Of a stretch of 64,000 bases of DNA, positions 33,541 through 45,390 are shown in pieces. The stretch is from Chrysomallon squamiferum (lineage: Eukaryota; Mollusca; Gastropoda; Neomphalida; Peltospiridae). The stretch covers positions 23,282,822-23,346,821 of the forward strand of contig CM022671.1 of the NCBI GenBank assembly GCA_012295275.1. The letters run 5' to 3'. Position 1 is the first letter of the stretch; each line of letters opens with the position of its first letter. Both the position numbers and the translations under genes were made by a program. The notes beneath the pieces are model-generated. The model was not told the DNA's origin, ran no database searches, and saw nothing but the letters and a program-made list of their open reading frames with translations.

Positions 33541-34000
33541 TTGCGAAGAACTGACTGTAAGCAGAAACGAGGCAGGATCGATCCTCCAACCTCCTGCTTC
33601 TTCGTCAGAGCAGAATTTCAGTTTGCCAGTCTTATTTCAGGAAACTCCAGGAATTCACGTCCACCGCATACAACAAGAATACACATACACTCATCAAACC
33701 TGACCCGTTCCCGAACAACACAGCTGACCAGAGCTAACACTGACCTGTCCATCTTTCTGTCCATCGGTCATCACAGAGGAAATTATCTGCGGAATGTCTG
33801 TATTATTTGTACCGTCTTTCCACACACAACGAATTACGGCAAAAGATAATCGCTTTCCCGAGTCAATAGCAAACACGTCATCTTTGACGAATGACGTGAC
33901 CGCCCAAGGCAGGCAAAGATTTCTTTCTCTCACAATGGTCGAAACCTTTTTGGCATTCTCGTTCTCAGGTGCGTTTGTTATCAAGTAATTAATGCCGATA
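33541..34000. other. Non-repetitive island 11
   Basis: A balanced block with overlapping open frames on both strands and no domain. It contains a palindrome AGGATCGATCCT (33574-33585) that resembles a tRNA B-box, and CGCATACAACAAG. A decayed SINE head is possible for 33550-33600, and a regulatory element for the rest. Confidence 0.27.
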
Positions 34001-34214
34001 CACGTAACCGTGTTTTCGGTCTGTGTTCAAAAATAATATTACACTAAAAGAGAAAAGTAAACGGAGAATGTGTGCAGTCTGTAAATCTGTAATAATCTGT
34101 CAATAACTGTTAGGAATGTTGATGGAGCTTGTGTAGTTTTCATGCATTATTTAAAGTAAGTGTATTGTTATGGTGTTCTGGGAATAACATGATGATTATT
34201 AAGTATTTGACATC

Positions 34215-34339
34215 AGTTTATTTATATTTTTATTTATTTATTAATTATTGTTTCACCTTCTCCTTATTAGTGTATGTACACATATACATATACACACACA
34301 CACATACATACATACATATATACATGTACACATACATAC

Positions 34340-34384
<45 letters not shown>

Positions 34385-34440
34385 CACACATACCCTCTCA
34401 TACATAGACACACATACTTACATACAAACACACACATACA
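34215..34440. repeat. TTTA, CATA and TA microsatellite block
   Basis: (TACA)n variants with (TA)n at about 34352-34380. Confidence 0.92.
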
Positions 34441-34449
34441 TAAAATTAA

Positions 34450-35075
34450 GTATGTCTTTTGTTCTACCTTTATATATGTTGCAAAAGGATGGCTTTATTT
34501 TTTTATTTGTTTGCTTTTCACTGTTTCATTTATTTTATAACGAGAACAATCCGATTCAATTGTGCTTTATAATTATGTAAAAACAAAACACTAAGTATTC
34601 TGCACTTGAAAAACCGTAAAATGATAAGTTTTGAGATTCTAAAAACATACACATACGCCAACAGATAATTAGAACATACTTATGTTTCGGGCAAATTTTC
34701 ATTTGTGTAGCTGGCTTTAACATTAATTACTTGAATTATAAATCAACACTGAGATCTGATATCAAAATGTAATGCTGTAATCCTCAGGTAAAAATATTTA
34801 TAATTTTTCTTTATCTTAATTTGTTTTTTGTTTTTGTTTGTTTTTGTGGGGTTTTTTAACGGCTTTGCATCATCTAGCCTGTATAACCTCCCATAAATCA
34901 GATAAATAATCTACCTGAAATAACTAGGTTGAGTAATTCCTTTATAAACAATCAACAGACAGACAGATATACAGAGAGATAGATAATCACAGACAGATGT
35001 CCATGAATGTATATAATGTTTAATGAAATGAATATAACTATTCCTTTATCTTCCGGATAAGCAAAAAAATAAAAT
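34450..35075. other. AT-rich intergenic DNA
   Basis: No gene. ACAGACAGATA units lie at 34955-34985. Confidence 0.65.
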
Positions 35076-35077
35076 AA

Positions 35078-35187
35078 AATAATAATATATATATATATAT
35101 ATAAATTGTTATTGTTATTATTGTTGTTCTAATTGTTACTGTTGTTTTGATTGTTATTGTTGTTGTTGTTGCTGTACTTATTGTTAC

Positions 35188-35218
<31 letters not shown>

Positions 35219-35270
35219 GCTGTTGTTCTTCTTCTTCTGCTGTTGCGGCTGATGGTGATGATGATGTTAT
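35078..35270. repeat. TA then GTT/CTT/GAT trinucleotide arrays
   Basis: (TA)n to 35102, interrupted (GTT)n to 35226, CTT units, then GATGATGATG. Confidence 0.92.
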
Positions 35271-35540
35271 TTTCTTAACACTTACTATTCATTCCTGTTT
35301 TATATTAATTTTCTTTCTCACAAAACACAAGTCAGGGTTTCTTTTTCCATTCCTTTTAATATCCTTTTTTCCAATGTAAAAAATAATTTTAAAAAAAGAA
35401 AGAAAAAGATAAAGAATCACGGCTAGATTATGTTTGTTGCTCAAAATAGAAAGTATCAAACGGAGTTTATCATACCAACAGTACTTTAAAGAATTTAAAT
35501 TTTAAAGAAAACGAATCAATGGCGATTGTACTCCTTTTCA

Positions 35541-35554
35541 GTTATCATGGCAAC
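35541..35554. promoter_or_regulatory. RFX X-box-like motif
   Basis: GTTATCATGGCAAC matches the X-box inverted repeat at all but one consensus position and lies in a short unique block. Confidence 0.45.
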
Positions 35555-35559
35555 TCGCC

Positions 35560-35800
35560 CTCAAATTTTTCCTTTTTAATTTGATGTTCGAATAATCCCT
35601 AAATTAATATTAATACTCACGCCCTTTTTAAATATTTTATTTTTATTTTATTACTATTTTTTTTTTATCGTAATTTTTTGTTATTTCATTCTTTTTTTTT
35701 TTAAAAATTTAAAAAATTTTATTATTTTTTTTTTTTTTTTTTTTATTATTATTATTTTTTTTTTACATTTTCTATAATTTCAAAATACAAAAGAACAGAA
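35560..35800. other. AT-rich low-complexity DNA
   Basis: Poly(T) and ATT units (35690-35766). No gene. Confidence 0.75.
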
Positions 35801-35839
35801 AGCTATACAAATTAAGAGCTCGCATTAATTACAAAAACT

Positions 35840-36330
35840 CCACAGAATGTGGACGCCTGCTGCGGCAAATACGGATCGCAGAAATTTTGTTTCTTCGAGA
35901 TGGCTTCTGGCGTGACTCGCCACATTCTGCAAAGCATGTATCTTCAATGCGTCCTTATTATTACTATTGACAAAATAAATTGTCTGCTTTTTGTACAGAC
36001 GTATCATGCGGCGATTTTCAGCAGGGGAGCCAAGTCACGGAAAACGGTGCTAATATTGACCAATCGGAGAGCGGCTTCGTCGACTGCTGCTGAGCAGCAC
36101 TTCCTGTCCAGAAGATGCAATTCGACAGTTGTCATTCTCAGCCGCAGATTCAATTAAGCGGAGGATATTGGACGACATTGAGAATGGATCCCCTCCCTCC
36201 GCGCTAGATCAATCCCACACTGATTGCCCCGACTCGCTTTTCAATAAAACGAGATAGATGATGCTGGCTAATTTTCTAAAGTCTTTCGGCGGGCGGATTG
36301 TCATGGATTTTACAGCCAGTCTGACAGGAG
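35840..36330. other. Non-repetitive island 12, strong conserved-element candidate
   Basis: Nearly 500 bp of balanced DNA contains GACCAATCGGAGAGCGG (CCAAT-type, about 36058), GATTGCCCCGACTCGC, GCTAATTTTCTAAAG, GGCGGGCGG and CAGTCTGACAGG. The 102-codon + frame (35849-36157) shows no domain. The density of homeodomain, TGACAG and CCAAT-type motifs suggests regulatory DNA. Confidence 0.4.
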
Positions 36331-36686
36331 TGATATTAATAATATAAACGAGTAAATAGCGCCAGTTTAAGCTCATCATGATGGCTTCCTAGATATTCTG
36401 TAATGATAAACGTCGTTATTAATATAGCTAAAGAAAAGTCTGAAGTACAAAAGGTTATTACTAATGGTTTTAAATTGTCTGTGTGCGTTTATTGTAATAA
36501 AGAGAAAAAGATAATAATAAAATGATAAGATATTGTTACCTTTATGCTAATTCACTTTTTACATGTTTTAAAATAATGATGTGTTTATGAAAACAGACGA
36601 AAAAAAACGTGCAAATACCAAGAAGCGAAAACATATTTTAAACCTATAACATTAATATATACAACATCTGTGTGTAGATGTGTGTG

Positions 36687-36808
<122 letters not shown>

Positions 36809-36819
36809 TATACAGAAAC

Positions 36820-37680
36820 ATAATTAAATTAAATTTTATCAGTTTATGATATTAAAGCACCCAAGAGGAAAAAGATTAGGCAACAGTTGGTATCTTCATA
36901 CCAGTGATTCACAGCAATTATTTTACCATCGAGTACAAATCCTTTTTGAATTAATATAAAATAATAATTTAGTTTTCTCAAGTGTAATGTTGATATTTTT
37001 AAGCCCGTTACGCATCACAGAACGCCACGCTCCGGTCACTTCAGTCTGTCGACATAAAGACATATCACAAAAAAATATTTACAATATACAACGCTTCGTT
37101 GAACAGTATCATGCTAGATCTTCACGCTTGACAGAATATCTGAGTATACAACCCAAAAGATCGAACAACGTTCTGTGATAAAAGAGAAGTAAAAAAAAAA
37201 TAAAAAAAATAATAATAAAAAAATAAAAAAATAGGCGACCCAAAGGAATACATATAATTGTAACGAAATACAGCGAGCTTTGTAAGGATGGACAAATAAA
37301 AGTGATGATATCGCATTTATTAAACATAACCGTGGTGTAAGGTGGAAAAATAAAAAAAGAAGGATACTGAAAGACGAAAAAGCATCGATATAAATTTGTG
37401 TATTATTTATAATGGTTAAAAATGCAGTTAATTAAAAACAACGTTATTTCTACTTAATCGAGAAAGTGTTTGATATGTAATGAACACATGAGAGTTTAAA
37501 ACGTTAAAAGCATTTGTTTAAAAGTCACTGAATACTTAATGTTAATTTGATTTGTATAAACTTATTTATTTATATTTTATTTCATATTATTTGTAAGGCT
37601 CTAATTCAGTTATTCTTGCATTCCTGTCAATTGCAACATATCCGTCACAATCTGAAGTAATTACTGCGATTATCGTCATC
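36820..37680. other. AT-rich intergenic DNA
   Basis: A short balanced block at 37000-37170 and A-rich AAAAAATA units at 37190-37230. No gene. Confidence 0.6.
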
Positions 37681-37685
37681 ATTAT

Positions 37686-37710
37686 TGTTATTATGATTAT
37701 TATTATTGTT

Positions 37711-37755
<45 letters not shown>

Positions 37756-37774
37756 GCTGCTGCTGCTGCTGCTC
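37686..37774. repeat. ATT/GTT/GCT trinucleotide array
   Basis: (ATT) to (GTT)n to (GCT)n. Confidence 0.94.
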
Positions 37775-37899
37775 CTGTAAAAATATTTTGGAAACGATCA
37801 AATTAAATTATTATATTATGTTTTACGCGTTTTTACGACAATTACAAACTGTGATCGAAACATATTACAAAATGGACGTTACGAATGTAGTAGACGGAT

Positions 37900-38510
37900 A
37901 GACTGATAAATGACTGGCCGGATTATCAGATGAAAGAAAGGATGAGTGCTTGTTTTGATGACTTACGAACGAACGAACGGATGAGCCTACCGACCTAGAT
38001 ATGAATTGTACATCTGAATGGTGGTTAGTTGATAGACTTCCTCACATTCTGCTACTTCTCTCGGAAGCAGTGAAAGCCACTGTTGTACGTACCTAAACGT
38101 AACCAGTTTGACCAACACAGCTGTTCTTTCGCTTCACAATGTGTCTTTCCGTCATGTTACGACGTCTGCCGCCAACGCGTGAACACGTCGGCTTTAATCA
38201 AGTTAATTGCCGCTAATTGCACTAACCGAAACACACGAGCACGTCTGTAATTGCGTATACACGAGGCTTCCATCAGGCAGCATTTTTACAACGTCTGCTA
38301 CTATAACGGATTCAAACGGCCTAATCCGGGCCACACTACGTTTAGTTTACTCAGAAAATATTGGTAAATTGCTAAGCAGTGTGACCGACATACGCAAATT
38401 GTTACCTTCTTTTATTGAAGAGCGAAGAACGCGGCGGAGAGAGAACTCTTGCAACATCGTCAGCTCGAGATTTGGCCGATGTTTGTTCTACTTTTAGATA
38501 CGGTTAATTT
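37900..38510. other. Non-repetitive island 13 with paired homeodomain-type and Otx-type sites
   Basis: A complex block contains TTAATTGC (38203-38210) and CTAATTGC (38213-38220) as a 10-bp-spaced direct pair, and CTAATCCGG (about 38319) of the Otx/bicoid type. It also has CGTCGGC and AACACGTC cores and a degenerate GAAC/GGAT repeat at 37930-37990. The 96-codon frame is unrecognised. It is among the best enhancer candidates. Confidence 0.42.
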
Positions 38511-38646
38511 ACGTTCTCGGCGTTGTTTTTCAGCAACCTGGAGAGGGGATGGGATGTAAATGAAATGTTCATCGCTGTGTTACAGATTTGTGTTTGAAAT
38601 TATAAACAAATAATGTAATATTATATATCTAATAAGCACACACATT

Positions 38647-38649
<3 letters not shown>

Positions 38650-38682
<33 letters not shown>

Positions 38683-38690
38683 CCCACACA
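38650..38690. repeat. CA dinucleotide microsatellite
   Basis: Pure (AC)n to 38679 with a CCTCCC end. Confidence 0.93.
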
Positions 38691-38813
38691 CATAAATATA
38701 TATGCTTGCGCGCGCTCACGGACACACATATAGACAAAACATGATCTGAATATCTGAAATTTAAAAAAGTAATTATTTATAGATTCTCTAATGAATTTAA
38801 AATCCAGTCCTCG

Positions 38814-38819
<6 letters not shown>

Positions 38820-38901
<82 letters not shown>

Positions 38902-39135
38902 TACTACTACTTCTATTATTACTATTACTTCCACTACTTCTATTATTATTATTGCTTCCACTTCTTCTATTTTATTATTATTATTATTGTTGTTGCTGTT
39001 GTAGTTGTTACTGTTGTTGTTGTTGATGATGATGACAACATTATAGCTGTAGTGAAACGCAGAAGCTATAATAGAAAGAGTAGCTGCAATTGTAGTAGCA
39101 GTAATGTTTGTTGTTAGTGTTGGTGCTGCTGTAGT
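38820..39135. repeat. ATT/ACT/CTT/GTT compound trinucleotide region
   Basis: Pure (ATT)n to 38897, then mixed triplets and GTAGTAG/GATGATG units. Confidence 0.92.
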
Positions 39136-39139
39136 AAAA

Positions 39140-39332
39140 AACAAAATATTTAAACAAGCCATTCAGAAAATAAATCTATATTTGTGATTTCCATTATTTG
39201 CTTGGTCATGCACAAAATTCTATTTCACCATAGTTTGCAATAAAAATTAAATAAAATAAAATTTAATAGGCCGGGCAAAGAAGGAATGTTGTTAACACAC
39301 ATACATCAGGATTCTTTCATCATTTCTTTTTC

Positions 39333-39366
<34 letters not shown>

Positions 39367-39840
39367 AAATAAAACGTACAAAATCCAACACCGTTGTTGT
39401 TGTTGTGTCTTTGGTCACGTTTAATACAACAGGTGCATGGACAGCTAACCATAAACGACGATATCTGCATCGTTTTCTCCGACGGCGTTACCTTTGAAAC
39501 AGACACTACATTAAGGTTTATTAACATGCGTGTACTTATGTTTTTATTTACGCTGACATAATTTCTCGTAAATCAAGCCTAGGGTTCCAGCCCCATTCAT
39601 TTAAGAATTAATACGGGCATAAAAAAAAAAAAAAAAAAAAAAAAGAAAAAATAAAAAAAAAGCGAGGGACAACTGCAAACCTCCGACCAATCTTTTTCGT
39701 TTGTGTGTTTCGGAGAAATCCGAAAAAAAAAAAAAAAATGCTTAATCTTTCTTTAGAAATGCAAAATGAAGATTGACAAGCGTGCTGGCAAATAAAACCA
39801 CTCTATACTACATTAAAGCATACTTGCTGATAATTTTATC
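39140..39840. other. Mixed unique DNA with two poly(A) runs
   Basis: Poly(A) at 39336-39364 and 39621-39644. Short balanced blocks lie at 39380-39530 and 39660-39720. No gene. Confidence 0.5.
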
Positions 39841-39844
39841 TTTT

Positions 39845-40170
39845 CCCTTAGTCCGCACTAACAAGAAGTGGCTCTTTTTCAAAGACCCTGTATCTTGTAA
39901 TGACACGGGTGGTGACGTGTCTTTCAATTTGATTGACAGTCCGCCTGAAAACGATCCGTGTGGTGAAACAGACACGACTCCGTGCCACCCAGACACACCT
40001 GTCTGCAGTCTAAATTAACCCGGACGATACCAAGCGGTGAACAGCCGAGCGGTAAGAAGCGAAAATATCAGGCTGGATATAACTAATTGAGCCTGATATT
40101 CCGATCAGGTACATACATTCACGTACGTTTCTGATTCAAGCTCATGGTGGCCGAGGGATGATTCAGATAA
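39845..40170. other. Non-repetitive island 14 with Pbx-Meis site and possible exon
   Basis: TGATTGACAG (39930-39939) is the full decamer of Pbx-Meis/Prep composite elements. A TTTCCCTTAG acceptor-like site precedes an open frame (39852-40018) with four Cys ending PVCSLN and TAA. An 11-bp hairpin follows at 40064-40100. Regulatory DNA is favoured, but a terminal exon cannot be excluded. Confidence 0.38.
40064..40100. repeat. Perfect 11-bp inverted repeat around a TAATTG core
   Basis: AATATCAGGCT (40064-40074) and AGCCTGATATT (40090-40100) are exact reverse complements, separated by 15 nt that contain CTAATTG. Confidence 0.75.
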
Positions 40171-40199
40171 AAAGAAGGGGGTTGAAAAACAAAGTAAAT

Positions 40200-41275
40200 C
40201 CAGAAGATTTAAAGCTTTTGACTGTAGGAATTGACTTTTAAGTTGACTAAAGGCTGGATGAGTTCGACTTTCAAAAGACTGGGACGCTTAACGTTAGAAA
40301 TGTTCCGATGAAAATTTTTTAGAAGTATTAATTACTGTTTTTACCTGTTCTTGGTCACAAAGTCGTGAAAAATATGTAGAAATCTGCGGTAATTGTTACA
40401 GTGAAATATAAAACCGTTCTGTCATTAAGATTTCTCTGAACTAATTTAATTTTCTGTACATACGAAATTAATAAATTGAATTTTTATTCAGTGATATATT
40501 TTTTACAATAAAATTTACTTTTAATAAATAAATAAAATTTAAAAAAACTGAAAATAAAATAAAATAAAAATATATAAAAAAAAAAAATGAAATAAAATAA
40601 TAAAAAAAAGTTTAAGAAATTATAAATGAAAAAAAAAAAAAAAAGCTACTGAAATTTAAGAAAACGAAAAACAAAACAACACTTAGAAAAGAATCCTAAT
40701 TACTGATAAGAGGAAAGAATTCGACCCTACACCAACGCTATTAACTAATCTGTTAACACGCCAGCTTAACATTCTCTTCGCAAACTCTTTCACTCAACAC
40801 GGCTTATTAAACTTTTCTCAGCAAAAGCAAATTAATAAATCAGTAAATGAGGGTATTTTACGGCGCTGGCGAAAAAAACAGATCAACATTTGTACGGACA
40901 CATTAAAACGTAAATGTTTATTTTTTTAATTTATATTTGAAATTATAAATTTATATTTCAAAGGAAAACCAATTTTTTTTTTTTAAATTGCTTTGAAAAA
41001 TAAAAAATATTATAAATGGTCACTTCATCATGTAACTGTCAAAAAAACTAGTTTAAATATATTTAAAATTTTATATTCAGAAATAAACTAAAATAAATAA
41101 TGACTTTGATAATACTAATTTGATACTAATATTAATCATAACAACAACAACAAACAAACAAACAAACACCAACGCGTGAAACCAAATTTCCAAGAATTTC
41201 ATCATTTGGAGAACACGTAATAAAACCAATTTATAAAAAAAAAAAAAAAAAAAAAAATTAAAATTTTATTTCACA
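40200..41275. other. AT-rich intergenic DNA
   Basis: Poly(A) runs near 40577, 40630 and 41238-41257. A near-palindrome lies at 40936-40962, and AAAC units at about 41140-41167. No gene. Confidence 0.6.
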
Positions 41276-41279
41276 CATC

Positions 41280-41660
41280 ACGTACAGTTTGCCCTTTTAT
41301 TACCCAGAATCAATATGGCTGCAACTAAAAAGTCTTCGCATTATCAGTTCTTATCATTTACGAGTTTCTTGCTGGAAACCGAAGTTGGCGTGTTGTTCTA
41401 TAAACGTGCCAGATTCGCGCTTTTACTGGGCGTAAATGCCACATTTTTACTATTAATTCGCAAACGTGCGCGTGTTTACACGTGCGAGCAGACCCACTAA
41501 ATTCCAGCAGACCGCGACTTTACCGTTTATAGTTTGTGTAGTGACAGCTATATGACTACTGGTACATGGAAGTCGGGCGTGATACACAGATAACGCCGTT
41601 TTCAGCAAATTGCTTCCAGCGTCCCAGAAGTTCCCGTCGCTAAATTTTTATTTCCGAGAG
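41280..41660. other. Non-repetitive island 15 with a 61-codon ORF
   Basis: The block holds an ORF at 41315-41500 starting MAATKKSSHYQF behind AATATGGCTGC, a good start context. It carries two hydrophobic stretches and ends CEQTH. No family is recognised, and many flanking non-coding islands look the same. It could be a small gene or simply a conserved element. Confidence 0.3.
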
Positions 41661-41799
41661 GCGGTCGTAAAAGAGGGATGTTAATTGTTATAAAATTAAT
41701 TTTATCGTAAAGATACGTCAATTTTCATTATCTGAGTAGAAATTTCATTATCTTTTATCTTTTCACTTTTAAGGGTTTTTTTTTTTTTTATTTATAGTA

Positions 41800-42006
41800 T
41801 TCAGATTTATCATCATCATCATCATCATCACTTTTGCTACTACAGCTATTACTTCTACAGAAACAACAAAACCAGCAAAAACTACTACTATCAATTCTGC
41901 CACTGTTATGGCTCCTGTTAATTTTTGTAATCTGGTATTATCGCTAACATTACGACTGTTGTAGCTGTTGTTTTTCTTCTTCTTCTTCTTCTTCTTCTTC
42001 TTTTTC

Positions 42007-42049
<43 letters not shown>

Positions 42050-42050
42050 G
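41800..42050. repeat. ATC, CTT and ATT trinucleotide arrays
   Basis: (ATC)n at 41808-41830, (CTT)n at 41967-42002, (ATT)n at 42008-42048. Confidence 0.92.
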
Positions 42051-42195
42051 TTATATGTCGCTTTATCATTAAATTGTTATGATTAGTCATTATAAATATC
42101 ATCGTCTTTATTTATTATTTTTTTCATTTAAAACATTCGATTCATAATTTTATTTCAAAACCTGAATTAAATTATGTTGATCTATTTGAAAATGC

Positions 42196-42196
<1 letters not shown>

Positions 42197-42280
<84 letters not shown>
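42197..42280. repeat. CT dinucleotide microsatellite (84 bp, pure)
   Basis: Uninterrupted (TC)n. Confidence 0.97.
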
Positions 42281-42284
<4 letters not shown>

Positions 42285-42434
42285 CTCTATAGCCATGTAT
42301 TTATTTGTATATATGTTTTTATTTATATAACTCCGGGTAAAAATGTATTTAATGTATGGAAGTGTGTGTATATATGTATATGTATGTAAATATGATGTTT
42401 ATAGATTCCTTTCAATAGCAGGTTATTATAGTTA

Positions 42435-42484
<50 letters not shown>

Positions 42485-42546
42485 GAAAAAGAAGAAGAAG
42501 AACAACAACAACAACAACAACAACAACTACTACTACTACTACTACA
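42435..42546. repeat. ATT, GAA, CAA and CTA trinucleotide arrays
   Basis: Four triplet motifs in direct succession. Confidence 0.94.
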
Positions 42547-42559
42547 ACACCGACGAAGA

Positions 42560-43140
42560 CAACAATTAACAATCCCCAAATATACCCCAAAATACGTGGG
42601 CAGTCATGGACACACGCATTAGCAGACAAAACAAATCTGGGATCGCCAAAACACTTGTTTTCAAAACAATTGCAACAGTTCTAACCAGGGATGAGCCGGT
42701 CTGCATCTCGCTGCACGCACTCGAAACTGTGACCTGGAAGGGTTTATTCAAACACTGACTGTTTAAGTTTCCTGACCAGCTAAATCAGACGGAATACTAA
42801 GCCGAAATGTTCGACCTTTAGCGGGTGTTTAGCATTTTTGACGTCGACGTGTCTTCTGCCCTCAACCAGTCGTCTGCTAGACCTGCTCATAGTTTTGACG
42901 ACAGAAGCAGACGTCAAATTAAACAAACGTGAGGACTTTGAGGTACCAGCGTGGCGAGAGCTTTCTGTTTTAGTTCTTTTTATCCCAAACTTGCTAAATT
43001 TTGTACTGATCTACTAATGCTGTGTCTGTGCGCAAATCAGAAGGCGATAACTGAGTTATTTGCAACAATTATCACGTTCTGTGAGTCCCGTGATGCACGC
43101 CCTGTTTTCGTCCTGTCGGTGCAAAATGTTTAATTTACCG
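42560..43140. other. Non-repetitive island 16
   Basis: Almost 600 bp of unique balanced DNA includes TTGACGTCGACGTGTC (42838-42853) and GACGTCAAATTAAAC. Frames are open but have no domain. CRE-like TGACGTC and GACGTCA cores recur. Regulatory role inferred. Confidence 0.33.
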
Positions 43141-43267
43141 AGTATAATCATAATAATGATGAATATTTGAAAATAAATAAAATAAATAAAAATTAAAAAT
43201 AAATAAATGTAAATACCCCCATAACCAGGTCCCTACTACTGCTAATATTAATAATTATTATTAAATG

Positions 43268-43386
43268 AATTACAAACAACAACAACAACAACAACAAATA
43301 ATAATCACTTATTGTTATTATTATTACTGTTATTATTATTATTATTATTATCATCATCATCATCATCATCATCATCATTATCATTA
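43268..43386. repeat. ACA/ATT/ATC trinucleotide arrays
   Basis: (ACA)n, (ATT)n, then (CAT)n. Confidence 0.93.
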
Positions 43387-43723
43387 TGTATATTATATTC
43401 AGTCTTCGATAAAACATGATTAAAATCTTCGTCCACGTTAATAAAATTAGAAAAAACAAATCGCTCAGACAAAAATATCACAAAGCAGTATTCAGTTATT
43501 TGTAATGCATGAAACCTGTCAAGCATTATTAATAACTTTTATCTACATCATTAAAATAATATACATACTCGAGCCGACAGTATCATTCGTCATCCTTTAA
43601 TCAGTCGAAATATACAGAACCTATTATGCATTATTATTTTATTTTTAAAGTCTTTATCGCATGTTTTAGAAGGACAAACATTCGAGGCTAAAGTAACAAA
43701 ACTGATTATTCATTATTCATCGT

Positions 43724-43811
43724 GAGTTTTAAAAATAGTGAGATTTATGGCCTATTAAATATTTATGTCCAAATATTTTGCAAACCATAAATCTCATTAT
43801 TTTTAAAGCTC
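43724..43811. repeat. 27-bp-arm hairpin
   Basis: The left arm 43724-43750 (GAGTTTTAAAAAT then AGTGAGATTTATGG) and right arm 43785-43811 (CCATAAATCTCATT then ATTTTTAAAGCTC) pair at 25 of 27 positions around a 34-nt loop. The flanks pair further, weakly. It is unlike the surrounding simple repeats. It could be a small foldback transposon or a precursor-like hairpin RNA. Confidence 0.75.
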
Positions 43812-43875
43812 ATAATGATAAGATAACAAATGTGTGTGCTTAGATAAAAATTATATAAAAACATAATTTGCATAT

Positions 43876-43876
<1 letters not shown>

Positions 43877-43933
<57 letters not shown>

Positions 43934-43935
43934 AA
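43877..43935. repeat. TA-CA-TA compound microsatellite
   Basis: (TA)n, (AC)n, (TA)n. Confidence 0.93.
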
Positions 43936-43939
43936 TAAA

Positions 43940-44335
43940 TATATTGTTCGCTTTAATTAATTAATTTATTTATTTAAAAATATCAAGATAGGGAAGAAAT
44001 ATTTATACTAATACTAACAATAATAATAACAGCAAGAAGAAGAAGAGAAAAGAATATGTGTTGCTGTTATTAATATTATTTTTATTTATTTTTTATTTTT
44101 TATTTATTTATTTATTTCATTTCATTCCATTCCTTTGTTGTTGTTTTGTTGTTTTTAAATATTTTATTATTAATACTCGCCTATCAAACTAAAAAAAGAT
44201 ATATTTTCTTATTTTTTAATTTTAATACATGATTATTAACTTTCAAAAGTATTTTTGCTTTTAATTTTAATTTTAAATTGAATTTATTTATATTGTAATA
44301 TATGAAACAAACAGTAATGAGCTGTACTTTCGATA
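43940..44335. other. AT-rich low-complexity DNA
   Basis: TTTA units and AT-rich unique sequence. No gene. Confidence 0.7.
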
Positions 44336-44340
44336 TGGTA

Positions 44341-44350
44341 TATAATAATG

Positions 44351-44395
<45 letters not shown>

Positions 44396-44583
44396 GTAAT
44401 AATAATAATATTCAAACTATTTCCATTATCATTATTGCCACTACAGCTACATCTATAGTAACAACGGCAACAACAACTACAATTACTGCCAGTGCTGTTA
44501 CTTCTGCTAATCTGTAATCTGTGTTGCTGGTATTACTGCTGAAATTACTACTTCTATTGTTATTGTTGTTGTTGTTGTTGTTG

Positions 44584-44655
<72 letters not shown>
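44341..44655. repeat. AAT array, mixed triplets, GTT and ATT arrays
   Basis: (AAT)n at 44341-44413, varied triplets, (GTT)n at 44562-44588, (ATT)n to 44655. Confidence 0.93.
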
Positions 44656-44659
44656 TGTT

Positions 44660-45300
44660 TTTCTCATTAAATTATTATAAATAAACATCTTAAATATTAT
44701 CGTCATTATTTTCATTTAAATAATTTCTCGTTAATTATGTTTTAACATCTGGATTAAAATATATTAATTTTTTAGGCAATAAGTCTCTGTCTCTCATAAA
44801 TATTATTATTATTCTTTTTTTTTTTTTTTAAAATTATGTATATGTGTATGTATCTATGTTCCTAAGAACGTAAGTGTATTCTTACAAATTACTCAGAGAT
44901 TTTTCACATATCTACCTATCTTGACCCACTTACACGTTAAGTGAAGAATGAGTGTTAAGCATGTAATTCAATAGGTACGTACGTACAGACTTGTTACACC
45001 AACGAAGACTGTTTACTGTTGATATAGTAATGAAATTACACCACTGTTGTCAGTCTACGTGTTCGTGAAAACACTTTGATGGTATCGCTCAGATGCATGT
45101 AAATAAAGATCATGGAACGTTTGACCAGGGCTGTGAAGATTATTTTACAGTATCAGCGTTAACTATGTAAACGATACCACAGCATTGGAAATTGTTCTTT
45201 TGTCATTACGTTTTTATAAAAGGGGCTTATGTGAACAGACTTAAATAGTTATTTGTAGTTTTAAAATCACGTTCAAACTTGTTTGTGTGTGTAGTTTTGT
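44660..45300. other. AT-rich, partly unique intergenic DNA
   Basis: A weakly balanced block at 44880-45240 with no gene or notable motif. Confidence 0.55.
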
Positions 45301-45307
45301 AGTAAAC

Positions 45308-45319
45308 TTACATAGATAC

Positions 45320-45390
<71 letters not shown>

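Noticed and set aside
33550-33600. tRNA gene or SINE head on the minus strand
   Set aside because: GGATCGATCCT resembles a B-box, but no cloverleaf, A-box at proper distance or SINE body match could be made.
40030-40060. tRNA-Leu/Ser-like AGCCGAGCGGTAAG segment
   Set aside because: It has an A-box look, but no B-box or acceptor stem follows. The downstream hairpin is unrelated to tRNA folding.
42560-42760. Third SINE copy near 42.7 kb (minus strand)
   Set aside because: A short resemblance around TTTCGAGTGCG is not extended by the body sequence shared by the two real copies.
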